From: Pteria penguin | Taxonomy: Eukaryota; Mollusca; Bivalvia; Pterioida; Pteriidae | Assembly: GCA_035048485.1 (NCBI GenBank) | Contig: CM068585.1 | Span: 55,423,910-55,487,909, forward strand | Direction of reading: 5' to 3' | Length of the DNA: 64,000 nucleotides | Shown here: positions 12,061 to 24,679 of the stretch, one piece after another | Layout: each line of letters opens with the position of its first letter | How positions within the stretch are numbered: position 1 is the stretch's first letter | The notes under the pieces: generated by a model | Seen by the model: the letters and a program-made list of their open reading frames with translations, nothing else | What the model was told of the DNA's origin: nothing | The model's database searches: none | Made by a program: the position numbers and the translations under genes

Positions 12061-12339
12061 TATGTAATATAATAATTATGTATATTGGTTGAAGTAAATG
12101 TGTTTCATCTTTTATAATGTACCGACGAGAGAAGTAATATCGACGGAGGAAGACTTAATTAGGATTTGAACGTAAGGATTAATGCGTTGTGTATATATAT
12201 ACTGTGTATACTTGTGTATACCTTTATCAAATCTCATTTACTTTTATTTGATGCATTGAAGATGAACTAGGGTTCCTGTAGATATAGCAGTACCAATACC
12301 AAAAGAAGCAAAAGAGGACACAGTTGACATCACCACTTG

Positions 12340-12660
12340 AATGACGTGTGTTACTTCAATTGACCATCCTAAGTCGGTATCATAACCACAGCACAATCAA
12401 GTATTTTTGTAGTGTTTTTCCGTGTGTGTGCATGTCCTTGTTGATTTTTGTCATACAGCTTTGTCAGATGACTTCAGTGTTCTCTTTTCTGCAGTAACGA
12501 TACCGATTTAGCACGGCCAATCGATGTAACAAACGTCACTCAATTGGTGTGGTTAACCGGTTTACGCTCGCCATCTTCCTCCTCACAGCAAAAGCAGCAC
12601 AATCAAACGACAGACATTTGAAATTTTATAAATACTCATCCATATAAAAACAATGATAAA
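12340..12660. repeat. R2 module copies in inverted orientation
   Basis: Positions 12345-12490 (plus orientation) match 61480-61660. Positions 12490-12640 carry the same module on the minus strand, with GTTAACCGGTTTACG and CAAAAGCAGCACAATCAAAC. The halves form an imperfect hairpin around 12440-12490. Confidence 0.6.
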
Positions 12661-14160
12661 CAGGAGGTCATAAAAATATCCACACGAAAATTTGTTATGA
12701 AATAAAATGTTAGTATCAAAAATGCGTGTATATTAGGTGACAACAATATAGATATGCGACAAGCGCTTTACTGGAAATAACGCTGACCCAGTTACTGGCA
12801 TCTAACTGACGTCATTGTGTATTGACTGTGACGTAAGTCATTTGTGGCATGTAGGTTATGTACGGTGAAGTAAAACGTCAGTATTTTCAAATATCCAGGT
12901 ATTCAGTAATTGTATGTGCTCCAAATGATACTCATTAAAGTTGTTTGTTCTCGGCGGCTAAGTGAATAAATCTAGTGGTAGGTTGGCTCTTCTGTAAAAT
13001 GGGCCAAACGTATTGTTCCGCATGGAAAACCATCTATACGCACAAAAAGCACATGGCGATATTTGCAAACAAACCTTGTTGGTAAAAGTATATATGTAAT
13101 TACGCAGACTTATAGTTCAAGATCACAAGATAATTCACCTTAATATCGTCAGAAAGGCTTTCATAAATGAAGTACACAAGAAGAAATTTTTGAAAGAGGG
13201 GGGGGGGGGGGGGGGTTCAGTTTCCCATGACTAATGTTTTACAGTATTTGGTCCGAAAATCGGGATTGCTGCCATAATATGGTCGAAAATAACTTTCCAA
13301 CCCTTGTAATTCCCCTTTCAATCCTCAATGCATACCAAACGTGTGTCTTTTATAGTTCATAAGTAATTGGCAAGGTAATTTTGTTATTTTCGATATTAAG
13401 GTCAAGATCACAAGTCATTAAGTCATTGACTTTGTTGTCATTTGAAAGGGTTTCATTAGTAGGGTAAACCTCTCAGGTTGAAGTCTCTGTCTCTTATGTT
13501 TGATAAAATGTGGGCAAAGTTAATTGTAGCTAATTCTTGCATTTGCTTCACGGTCAAGGTGAGACGGTCATTTGTTTGAAAGGCTTTATCAGTGAAGTAC
13601 ACACGCCATATATTATGTCTTTTACTTTTATAATTCAAAAGTTATGGATAAGGTCGATGTTGCAGACCGATACTTGAATCACAGATAGGGCAGAAGTAAT
13701 TATATACATGGCCCCCAACACTACGTAATTCGATCCAGGGGCATACACAAATTGTTGTACTTTACAGACATTATAGACATTCAAGATTTTCAAACATTTT
13801 CTGAAAAGAAAAATGTTTTAGGATGTTGTTTATGAAGTTATTATTATACATATCACATATGGACATTTTAGCATAGTGAGGGAAGGAAGGGGAGGGGGTG
13901 ATTCAACTCAGCAACCCTAAGTTAAATTTTCTTTAAACTAATATAGAAGAAAGCTGTTATGTTGAAAAGACATTCACTATTTTTGATAAAATTAAACGAT
14001 AGAATATTTTTACAGACGGATAGAAATAATCTTATGAGGGACTCAGAAATTGGTAATTTTTACTACATAAATCAGGGAATAAGTTCATTTTACAAAGACT
14101 AAGCAAAGAATAAATATAATATGGTGAGGTCTTTTAATTATTGTATATATCCTTCAAAAG
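12660..14160. other. Gene-poor stretch with a poly-G run
   Basis: Only a G homopolymer at about 13196-13215 stands out. The 60-codon frame at 13456-13638 is not supported as a gene. Confidence 0.5.
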
Positions 14161-14482
14161 CATAAACTGCGCAGTTGTGTTAAGGCAATACAGATTTATA
14201 TATTGTGCAGAAAACTTGCAAAAACATAACATGACGTCATTGTGACGTCACTAGGGCTCAGTGCATTATATCAAGCGGGAGACACTGCAACAGTCAATAT
14301 GCCAAGAAAACTGTTGTAGTGCAACCTTCGTTTCTTGCGTAATTTCGCAAAACGACTGTTCTATATCTATTTGAAAAGCATCTTGCTTGGCCTATCTTTT
14401 AGACTGTAAAATATCAACAGAATTTCAATTTAATTGGACAATGTTTTAGAAGACTATACTATTCAACAATTCCATCGCAGTA

Positions 14483-14817
14483 CAGTGAGGTGCAGTCGTA
14501 ACATAACATTATGTTAACGTCGCGTTAATGTGAAGTTCGCTTTCCTCGTGCGCTCAGGACTGCTGAGCACACGCGTTTGCGTTAACGCAGATTTCCTCAT
14601 GAACTTTATTTCGAGACTGCGTTATTAACATATACATAGAGAAAGAGTTGAAGGAGAATCGATATATACATTGTATATTTAAATATAAAAGTATATTACT
14701 GTGTGCATGTAGATAAATATTTAGAATTAAATAAAACGCTTACGAGTAAAGGGATGAATTTTAAAAATATTGAATACAATTTCCGAACATTGAACATAAT
14801 GAAATTTATTCTTATTT

Positions 14818-14895
<78 letters not shown>

Positions 14896-15559
14896 AGTAA
14901 TGATAATCATAATTATAATAATAATTATAATTGTAATGAAAAAAATCAATAAAAATAATAATGATGATGATAGTCATAGTATTCATATATTATGAAAAAT
15001 ATCTAAATCAAAATAAAACCAATAATATATACACAAATAAGAATAGTACATAAATGAATTATAAATAAATAAACAAATAAGAAATAAATACTTAATTTAA
15101 TGAATTAAAAATAAATAAAGAAAAATAGAATTAGAATGTAATTATCCTAGATTCTTTATAGTATAAACTGACAAAGTTTTTCATAAATACCTTAGTGCAT
15201 GTCTACGCGGTAATATCCATTATCCTATTACATATGAAACCCTTAATGCGGGGTGTCATTTTAACATTACATTTTAATACATGTATATATGGAGAAATTT
15301 GCGGTCATTTAATTAGATCCCTTTTATTTCCTCCATCCGTACCACTGCATAGAGAATTACAAATATAGGCATGTGGACGCGCGACTGTACCGAGCGCACG
15401 CGGGAATAAATCGCGTTAACGCCAATTCCCTCCCGCGTTAACACAAGGAGCGCACGCGCGTCCGGTCAAGCAGTCCTAGTCCTAGCGCGTGTGCTAAAGC
15501 AGTCCTCGTGACCCCTTTTCGAGTTAACGTGTGTGTTATGTTAGGACTGCACCCACCTG
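14483..15559. mobile_element. Tc1/mariner-like MITE 2 (1077 bp)
   Basis: The ends read CAGTGAGGTGCAGTCGTAAC and, reversed, CAGGTGGGTGCAGTCCTAAC. They are flanked by TA at 14481-14482 and 15560-15561. Subterminal regions hold many GTTAACG and CGCACGCG motifs, and an AAT/GAT microsatellite lies inside. No transposase is present. The paralogous site at 39.2 kb has a single TA and no insert, which confirms the boundaries. Confidence 0.85.
14819..14896. repeat. (AAT)n(GAT)n microsatellite inside MITE 2
   Basis: About 15 AAT units pass into about 11 GAT units. Confidence 0.95.
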
Positions 15560-15739
15560 TATTTATACTTAATTACGCCTCTTATAAGTTGGGAACAACT
15601 ATAAATATTTAGATAGGTTTCCATTTATTACTAACTACAAAATCTGATTACCAATTTGGGCAATATACCCTTGCACTTGTTGAATGTTTGTTGTTAATAC
15701 TACATGTGCTATATACAGCAGTCACGTGGTTCCAAACAA

Positions 15740-17260
15740 CTAGTGATAAAAGTTGTGGAAAGTTAAACTTGTTAAAGAATTTGCATTTTTCCAGAAATAA
15801 TATTTATTCTATTTCTTATGCGATTTTCAACATAGACTACATAATGTCAATGACACCGTGAAGTGCCTTAACGTTACTGCGTGATCTCACCCTTTGTTAT
15901 CAGTTTCCATGAACATTTGACATATCTTGAAACCAATTCAAAGCATGCTAGAATGGATGGAAAATTCCTCATTTTGTGCTGTTTTCAAAACATTACCCAT
16001 GGATCAATTCATTTCAAACTGTCATAATGTGTATCTATATATAAGCTAACAACTGTGCGATTTTTCGGTGAAATTGATCAATGGGAACATTTTGTTTACC
16101 TCGAGGCTACTACCCTAAATCAGAATTAAGAAGAGGAATGTTTCTGTGAAATAACTGTGCTGAAATTTTCATGTTTAGATTTTGTCTTTCTATTTCTTTG
16201 CATACTTGAACTAGTTTTTGAAGACTGGTTGTGGTAATACATTGTAATCTGAAAGTGGCCTTAAAAATCCACAAGCAATATACACTCCTTTGACAATCTT
16301 TTAAATATCTTTGCAAAAAACCCCATTTATTTCAATTAATGTTGTCTGAAATTATAAGTACTGGGTTTTTGATTTTTCATTCACGTTAAAAAAAGAATTC
16401 AAAGATTGAAGATCGAAATTATACAGTAATTATCTATAAACAGAAGAGACGTGTCTGGTGTCAAGAGTACATGAATATTTGTTATTTCTAAGGTTCAGTA
16501 ACACAGCAATTTATATTCTCTACGTTATAATCTTCCAAAATGTGTGGAGTGATTATCATTATTATTATTACCGGCATATTTGGATTTCCTCTGCCCATGT
16601 CAGAGATTTCATCAGAGAAACCACTCTTTTTCACTTTTCTGACATAGATACACCTCATACAAGCATTATGGCATTGCACTCAGGCGAGCATTTCTGGCCC
16701 TCTTGTTTTGTATATCTGCTACTGGAATCAGACTGTCCTATCAAAATATATTTATCGTCGTGTAAAAAACGAGGCATTTGTACCACTGAGTTCCAGTTTT
16801 GTTCATTAATGCGTTTTGAATAATTGATTTTATTATGTTAATCGGATTTTGAATTTTGAATGGTGGTATAAAAAGTTGAAACGTCAAAGGAATTGGTGCT
16901 AGCGACATTACCAAAAAATAAGAAATTCCATGTGTTCTGGAAATTCCTGAGAATAATGTAGAATCCAATCGGATTCATTCTGCTTCTCGTGTAAGCAATA
17001 GAACAGTGTTTCTGAAGACCGTGTTTGAGTTTTTAGATTTTTTTTTTCCAATATGGAAGGAGGCTTGGTGGAAAACTTGGAAAATCCAGCTATAAACTAA
17101 TGCTAATGTGGAGACTCGTACTAAAATGTATGATGACTATAGATATGATTCATTTGTAGTAATACCAAATGATCTGAGAATTGTCTTTTTTTGTAATCCA
17201 ATACTTATGAAGGAGAAAACAAACTTTATAACAGTGAAGGTAGGCGATGAATGAAGCCCA
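15740..17260. other. Gene-poor stretch
   Basis: Frames such as 16458-16823 exist but show no family, splice sites or signal that I can support. Confidence 0.45.
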
Positions 17261-17261
17261 A

Positions 17262-17390
17262 GATCTTTTTATAAGACTATAAATGTAATGTGCTTTACAT
17301 ACTGACGTGATGGTGTTAGCTGCATTGTCAGCAGGAACAATAATAAAATTTAATTGAATTCGAGACAGTTCTTCAGCTAGCCACATTTTT
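17262..17390 (-). pseudogene. Penelope-like RT fragment
   Basis: The minus strand reads NFIIVPADNAANTI and then VCKAHYI. This corresponds to the VPADKAGNN-IVVCK-HYI region N-terminal to the RT fingers in this element type. The frame decays on both sides. Confidence 0.55.
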
Positions 17391-17601
17391 TATTTTGATA
17401 ATTGCATAAGTGCATAATTTCGTGTGGATCAAGCTTATCTTTATTAAAAGATATAAAAATAAAGATCACTTGCATGAGTTTTAGATCATATTGATTAAAA
17501 AAAAAAAAAGAAAATCTGGTTCTATTTTTTTAAATTGTAATTATAATTATCAGAGGTAATTAATTCACGATTTTCTTGGAGAAAAAAAAAATCAGGGATG
17601 A

Positions 17602-18397
17602 TGAGCTGAGCATATATTCACAGAAATGCAGGCGTGAGAAAAGGATTGAGTTACAAGTAACAGATATTCACAGAAATGCATAGACATGAGAAAGAGATTG
17701 CGTTACAAGTAACAGATATTCACAGAAATGCATAGACATGGGAAAGAGATTGCGTTACAAGTAACAGATATTCACAGAAATGCATAGACACGAGAAAAGG
17801 ATTGAGTTACAAGTAACAGATATTCACAGAAATGCATAGACACGAGAAAAGGATTGAGTTACAAGTAACAGATATTCACAGAAATGCAAAGACATGAGAA
17901 AAGGATTGTGCTACAAGTAACAGATATTCACAGAAATGCATAGACATGAGAAAAGGATTGAGTTACAAGTAACAGATATTCACAGAAATGCATAGACACG
18001 AGAAAAGGATTGAGTTACAAGTAACAGATATTCACAGAAATGCAAAGACATGAGAAAAGGATTGTGCTACAAGTAACAGATATTCACAGAAATGCATAGA
18101 CATGAGAAAAGGATTGAGTTACAAGTAACAGATATTCACAGAAATGCATAGACATGAGAACAGGATTGAGTTACAAGTAACAGATATTCACAGAAATGCA
18201 TAGACATGAGAAAAGGATTGAGCTACAAGTAACAGATATTCACAGAAATGCATAGACATGAGAAAAGGATTGAGCTACAAGTGACATATATTCACAGAAA
18301 TGCATAGACATGAGAAAAGGATTGAGCTACAAGTAACAGATATTCACAGAAATGCATAGACATGAGAAAGAGATTGAGCTACAAGTAAAAGATATTC
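17602..18397 (+). repeat. 52-bp tandem repeat, about 15 copies
   Basis: The unit contains ACAGATATTCACAGAAATGC, ATAGACATGAGAAAAGGATT and GAGTTACAAGTA, and repeats with a strict 52-bp period from about 17613 to 18340, with a partial last copy. Variants (AGACACGAG, GTGCTAC, GAAAGAG) are shared by non-adjacent units, as expected from repeated unequal exchange. Confidence 0.95.
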
Positions 18398-18760
18398 ATG
18401 TTTATTAACGCTATCTAGTATAAAATAGTTTATAAAGCGTATTTTCTGTAATAAGATAAGATGAACTTTAACTTATTTCGTAAATCCTAGTCGCAGAGTC
18501 TTCATAGCATAATGGATACATAATTTACACTTCGATACGAAATAAATTTTGACAAATCGATATTGAACATAAACATCCAATCTCAGTCAGGTGTTTGAAA
18601 TTCCATATAAATTGCAATGTTTCTTTTAATATAATAATAACAGGGAGTAACCCAAGTTACATTTACTATAGTGATAAAATCAAGGTCACTCCTATCATTT
18701 AAGAAATAAGGAAGGGGATATCCCAAAAATAAAACGAAACCAAAATGAAAATACGCTTAC

Positions 18761-18942
18761 GGCACATCCAGAAATTAAGTGACAACTGTAGAAACTGTTC
18801 ACCAAGATCCACGAAAGTTTCCGCCACGGATAATATTGGATGTTCTGTTAAGGAGGAAATAAACACTATGCGAATATAGCGCCGTGCGGAATACATCGGT
18901 TCATAAAAATGACGCAAGTTAGTTAACATTCGATACAAAACG
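18761..18942 (-). CDS. Exon-like island, unknown protein
   Basis: A strong acceptor (TGTCTTCTGCTGTTCTAG) and donor (GTAAGCG) enclose 60 codons with no stop, phase 2 in and phase 1 out. The peptide (for example HFYEPMYSARRYIR, ILSVAETFVDLGEQF) is not recognised and no partner exon was found. It could be one exon of a gene with large introns, or a relic. Confidence 0.4.
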
Positions 18943-21725
18943 CTAGAACAGCAGAAGACACGATTGAGGCGGATACTGAAAGTTAAGATGAGTAAAAAAT
19001 AATTTTGGTGTTAATTTGTTTCTGATAATCAAAATTTTTAATCAAAAGTCGAAGGGGGAGCATTTGAAATCGAAAAGTATATCGGAACTAGCCCACACAC
19101 GTGTACCCGACTTAGCGCCACAGCAGTACTAGCAGAGTAGTTGACCGACGCTGATGGAGATTTATGTTGGAATACAGGAAGAAGAATTGTTGAGGTACGG
19201 TTTTTACATACCTACCATTAGTATTGCTGTTTGTGCCAGACTCGTCTAAATTTATCGGCTACAATACGGGAGCAGAGGTAAACAATCGTGTTTCAAATCT
19301 ATGGTCATGCACATGTGTAGTGAATTTATGCATTTGTGTATATGTAATCATAAGTTCTCTTTATTATTAACAATAATACTGTATTGAGTGAGAAAATGAC
19401 TATACTGCACTAAGTATGTAATGGAAGAAGAATCATCTTGTCAAAACAGATCAAGTTTCAAATTTTGAAAATGAGGTATTATCATCCACTCTTTTATATT
19501 TGCGTTAAGATATGGCCTAGGAAGCATATTGCATCTGAAGTGCACAGATTGTGAATGCAGTGTGGTGACATGTGAAGTTCCAACTGGAAAAGGAATCTAC
19601 TGGTGCATTTGATGTAAATAAATATGCTACATTAGGTAAAGTTGTCATTTTATATTTAAACCGTTAATTGTTCTGCATTTTACTAGGATGTCTCAAGATT
19701 GATATAAATTAGAACATGATCTGATATCAGAAATACTTGTAATTGAATTGAAATATTGTATTACATGTCTTCAATTTTTTATAATGCTGTTGAAGGCATT
19801 CTTAGTATACCAACATATTTGAAGTTTTTCTTACACCAACCAAAGACTGCATGGTTCACTTATATTCACGGTTTTGTGACAGTGGTGACTGCTGACCTTC
19901 ACATTTTCAATTCTATTTTCATGTGTCAACATTAAAGTCCCTGCACTACCTTTAACTGTGTGCATTTTTAAACGCAATGTCTGTGATTGGCTGTCCTTTT
20001 TAGTTTTTTTCCTAATGATTGCCCAGGCTGCTTAAAACTACATGTATATCAAATTTTAAGAAAGTAATAATTAATCAAGTATCTATACTGAGTATACACA
20101 TTTGTAGCATATTCAGAGCAGCAATATTGGGACCATTTACTGAAAATTGGAAGAGTTATATAGAACTAGTTTTCCTGAATTAAATTAAGATTCTTGGCAA
20201 TGTATTATTTTAGGACATGCTACGATGACGCGGGTAGTTACAAATTAAGCTGGAATCATGGTTAACCTACTTTTGAATAAATTAGTTCCTGGTGTGGAGG
20301 AGACTGCATATAAACAGAATGGAATTTGTGAAATATAAACCAGATCACTTACCATTTAATAGTTATGGCACAAATCTAGTTTTTGCAGAGAAATTGATAG
20401 ACAGCTGACCGACTACTATACTAAAAGAAATGTATGCTCCACAATCTGAGATTGGGTGCATGAAAAGGTAAAATGTTTACAGATTATTGACAGCAGGACC
20501 ACATATAATCACTTTGACAATAGCTCAGTTGAGGCATGGTCTTCATATATAGTGAGCAAGACACAAATCACATATAATCACTTTGACTATAGCTCAGTTG
20601 AGCCATGGTCTTCATATATAGTGAGCAAGACACAAATTCCATTGTGTTTTTCTAAAGGTTAATTAAGGTACGGAAAGGGACAACTTGATGACTATTTGAA
20701 TTATGACATTGGAAATCCAATTGTAGCCTTTTTGTTTAATTTTGCTCACCAAAGACATTAATAACTCTTCTATTCTTATAATAAATCATCAAAACACATA
20801 CCTGATAAAATTTGTTAAGGTTGTACTATAGTTTACATCTGTCAGTAGGTAGTGCAACTATGGAGAATATTGTTTGTCACCAAACATTCTCTGCTTTTGT
20901 TTCAATTTTTCTTTATCTATGTATAGGTGATATGTAGGGATCTAATTCAAACATTTTAGATTACATCTTTTTCTAGTATTTCATTTCAATACAATTTTCA
21001 CATCTTTTGTCTTGGTCATTTTCATATGTTTATATGTAACATTGGGATTTGGTGAGCAAGTGTGACCTTCTTGGACCTCTTTTATAATTTTTCAATTTAG
21101 AAATTGATCATTAAATGTGTTGAAATATATGATATATTGTTATCATTAAAGATCAAATAAAATTGAATTAATATCAAACGTTTATATGTGTTTCGTGTTT
21201 ATATTTATATGACAAATTCCCAAATTGGACAGTGTTCTGACATGTCAAAATAATCAAGATTTGGTGGCCATATGTTCTATTACTGTGGATAAATTTTCTT
21301 CATACTCATAATGTTGTGCAATAAGACACTGAGGATTATAGATATAATTTTTTTAAATTGAATTTGCAAATTGCTGTTTTTACGAAAGAAAATAGGGGGC
21401 TTGTATTTAATCGGAATATTTACTGAAAACTTTCTAACACAGATATTGAAATAGGTTCTTTCAAAACCTTTTTGCCTTGGAAATTCTACTGAAAAAGTAT
21501 TCCCTTTCTGATATGATTTGTGTTTTTGATATATATTTACTTTTGGTAAAGTTAACAGATATTAAATTGTCCTTGTAGTATTTTTAAAGGAATTCCAAGA
21601 TATGCCCTAGAGGGAGATTAAGACAAAATTTTGAGACCTGTGTGGATAATATTGTTTTTTTTTTTATTTTGCAATTTAGTAGAAATTATATTCAAATACT
21701 ATATATGAAAAAATAAAGACAATTG
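18943..21725. other. Gene-poor stretch
   Basis: AT-rich. Apart from the short tandem duplication at 20.5 kb I see nothing supported. AATAAA motifs occur (e.g. near 21157) but without a linked reading frame. Confidence 0.45.
20500..20637 (+). repeat. 69-bp tandem duplication
   Basis: Two adjacent copies of a 69-bp unit starting CACATATAATCACTTTGAC and ending CAAGACACAAAT. They differ at a few bases. Confidence 0.9.
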
Positions 21726-22429
21726 AATTTAGAAGGAAAAAAAGAGGAGTTACCAGCTCACTTATGTGGCAGAAGTCACCATGGAGCTATACAATACATG
21801 AATATAAATAATATAATAGAACATTTAACACATTACAAAAATATTTGATTGTAGTGCAATTACGATACCGACTTAGGACGGTCATTTAATTTGACAAAAG
21901 CCAAAACAAATGGTGTGGTTAACCGGTTTACGGGCCCACCTTCCCACTCACCGTAACAGCAGAACAATCAAAAGACATACATTTAAAAAGTTATAAATAA
22001 TCCTCCATGTAAAGAACAAGGGTCAACAGGTATCGCATACTGAGAGGTCATAAAAATATAAACACGTAAGGTATTGTAAAACACATAATGGTATAAAAAT
22101 ATATGCGACATCAACATGATAAACCGTGCTCTGCCAGTCTGAAAGCGAGCTCAGACCCTAGATCTGTAGGAGTCCCGACTAACAGTCAGAGGGGACGAGG
22201 TTCAGGACCATGTCTCCTCTGAGAGGTTTGGACAAAGCACGTCATATAGTCCCGACCGCCCTGTTAGTCAGCGTGCAACGTTCAAGTAAAAGTCTGCATA
22301 AGGCTGTAGAGGGGCCCAATACAAGACCTATAGTCTTTTTGATGATCTCGATATCATATTGTCTATTTAGGAGACGTTTGACTATTTTATTACATGATAA
22401 AATAACGTTATCGGAGCCTTTTACTTTCC

Positions 22430-24390
22430 TTAGTTTATATACGAGATCACCGTAAAAATTAGAATGGGAAATTCCATTGGATACATACTGTTGTACGAAA
22501 TATTTCCAAATTTAGACAGAAGTTCTGAATAAGATCTAAAGAATTTGCCGAATGTTTTTCTTAGCTTGTGATATCTGTAACCCTGAGTTAAAAGTTTAGT
22601 AGTAATTTGTAAATTTCGTTTATGAAAGTCCAAAACATCGGTGCAGCCTCTGACAAATCGAACTAATTGAGATATATAGATACCATATGATGGGAGTCGA
22701 GGAACATCGCCATCCAAGTAAGGGAAATTTACAATAGGAAATGCAAAATCCTCACGTTTATCACAAATATTAGTATATATTAGGTTGTTGATAATTTTTA
22801 TGTTTAAATCTAAGAAAGGTGTAGATTTATCTCAAGTATTAGCTGTATTCATTGTGAGCTCTGGTGAATATATTTCTGATATAAATTGTTCGAATTCAGG
22901 GTTGTCGATAACCAAAATGTCATCCAGATATCTGCAAGTATTATTAAATTTGTCAATGAGGTCAAAACGTTTTGATTTTTGAATAGAAACCATAAAATCC
23001 CTCTCATAACAATAAAGAAATAAATCTGCTATCAGAGGCGCGCAGTTAGTACCCATAGGAATCCCAACTATTTGTTGATGTATCTTGCCATCAAATTGCA
23101 CAAAAATATTATTCATGAGAAAATGTAGTGCTTTACATAATTCCTTGCAAGTCCAGTATTTATATGAAGTATATTGTTTGTTGGAAAAGAATCCAGAGTT
23201 ATTGGAAGTGCATATGAACGTTTTAGATTCTCTGTGAAAACACCATTGTATAAGAGACAGCAACTTGCTTTTAATCAAAACATGAGGCAGAGATGTATAA
23301 AGTGTAGAAAAATCAAATGTAGAAATTTGAGTCGCTTTGAAATTTAGCGGAAGAAGTTTGTCTATAACTTCATGAGAATTTTTAATCGACCAAAAGTAAT
23401 TGATGTTACTATTATGAAATGCGACATTTGATAATATGATCTTTTATAGCAGCTAGAGCAGACGCAATATGTTTCGATGGCACCGTAGTAGAGCAGTGGC
23501 TAGAATTAGATATGAAACGTGATTTATATGAACTTTTATGTAGTTTTGGGAGCCAATACATGGTTGGTAGATCAGATTTATCAGTTTTAATTTTGAAGTC
23601 GGACATGGTCATGAGGTGATCGTGCAAGGTGCTGTCTTTTGAGGTAGGGCTTTCCACATATGTATGAGTGGAGTTTAATTCGTTTTTAAGTACTTCAATA
23701 TAATATAGTTTTCAAACAACTATTATGTTATTACCTGCTTTATCAGCGGGAACAAAGACATATTTAGCATGTAAGTCAGCTATCTTCTTTTTAATAGAAT
23801 TTGTCGTCAATGTATTAGGCTGTTGAAATAAATGCGGATTTTTCGTAAAGTTCTTAATACGGATATCGACAATTCTTAAAATCTCGTATTTCCAATCATT
23901 AAGAGCATGAACCTTTACCTGTTCTTTTTTACACCAACGTTTACAATATGTAGTTAAAGCATCTTCTTTAATGTCACGGCATTTATTGAAATCTATCCTG
24001 GACGGTAACCTATATTTAGGTCCTTTTCCAAAAAGGGTGCGCAATTTCTTGTCCGATATACAGTTTAGGTCACCAGTAATAACATGACCTGTCGGTTTAT
24101 AAACATATTTAGAATTTTCACAAGAACACGACGAAGGAATAGAGTCTGAATCATCAGGGTTAGATGTAACTTTATTATAATTTAAAATAAGATTTCTTAT
24201 AGGCTTTTTGTACTGGTAACAAATAAGTGGAGGTTCTAAATTCTCAAAATATTGGGGGATTTTAGATGTGACTCTATGATCACGGAAAATATTAGAAATG
24301 TTAAGTAGATCGAAGCCTTTATTAATAAATTTAATTTTGAGAAATTGCTGCTTGGGTGGAAGAGATGGAATATGAGGAAGAGTTTATTAT
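22430..24390 (-). pseudogene. Reverse transcriptase of E3, frameshifted
   Basis: Order on the minus strand: FINKGFDLLNISNIF, IPQYFENLEPP, SCSCENSKYVYK, GHVITGDL, KLRTLFGKGPKYR, VPADKAGNN, LPTMYWLPKLHK, then RT motif A (FDFSTLYTSLPH), motif B (IVGIPMGTNCAP) and motif C (YLDDILVIDNPEF), then RLPSYGIYISQLVRF. The catalytic aspartates of motifs A and C are present. Frame breaks near 22.8, 23.4 and 23.7 kb inactivate it. The arrangement matches Penelope-like RTs without a C-terminal endonuclease. Confidence 0.8.
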
Positions 24391-24408
24391 ATGAAAATAA
24401 AATAATCA

Positions 24409-24660
24409 AATTGAGATTATATCAATCAGAATTGCGTAAACTTCGAAGATCAGCTTCGTCCAGGATAGGTTTCAATTTATTTACCGGAATAGAGGATAGT
24501 GCGTGCAAAAGTTCATGACGGCCATTATTTTTTGCGATAGACAGAAGATCGTTTAGTGACCTATTTAAACGATTACGTTTTCTGATGTTACGATTACGGC
24601 GACGACCATGTGACCTACGTTTTCTAATAGTTTAATAGTTTTAGGAATCAAGTGTTTCAT
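24409..24660 (-). pseudogene. Basic linker of E3, frame broken by an 8-bp duplication
   Basis: The minus strand encodes an Arg-rich segment (RKRRSHGRRRNRNIRKRN) followed by LNRSLNDLLSIAKNN and LHALSSIPVNKLKPI. In relatives this basic linker connects the GIY-YIG domain to the RT. A tandem AAACTATT duplication at about 24626-24641 separates an upstream ATG from the frame. Confidence 0.55.
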
Positions 24661-24679
24661 TCCTCCTTAACTACTAGAA

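Larger units (their letters stand above)
14160..15735 (+). repeat. Interspersed repeat, filled copy (partner at 39045-39535)
   Basis: The segments 14160-14480 and 15562-15735 align with one continuous inverted segment at 39.0-39.5 kb. Shared landmarks are GTGTTAAGGCAATACA, ATAACATGACGTCATTGTGA, AAAATATCAACAGAATTTCA and GAATGTTTGTTGTTAATACT. The copy here is split by MITE 2. Confidence 0.75.
21730..24677 (-). mobile_element. Penelope-like element E3 (family 1)
   Basis: In the minus orientation this holds a basic linker (24660-24409), the N-terminal and RT coding region (24390-22430, broken), and a 3' untranslated region. That region contains GTCGGGACTCCTACAGATCT, the R2 module (GTAAACCGGTTAACCACACC) and a terminal CTCCTCTTTTTTTCC near 21731. 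The N-terminal GIY-YIG domain expected for this type is absent, so the copy is 5'-truncated near 24677. Its 3' end is shared by fragments at 40370-40845, 45444-45580, 31785-31846 and 52862-53000. Confidence 0.8.

Noticed and set aside
17602..18397. CRISPR array
   Set aside because: Units are contiguous with no unique spacers; it is an ordinary tandem satellite in eukaryotic DNA.
22785..22982. Plus-strand ORFs over the E3 reverse transcriptase
   Set aside because: Antisense shadows of the minus-strand RT coding sequence.
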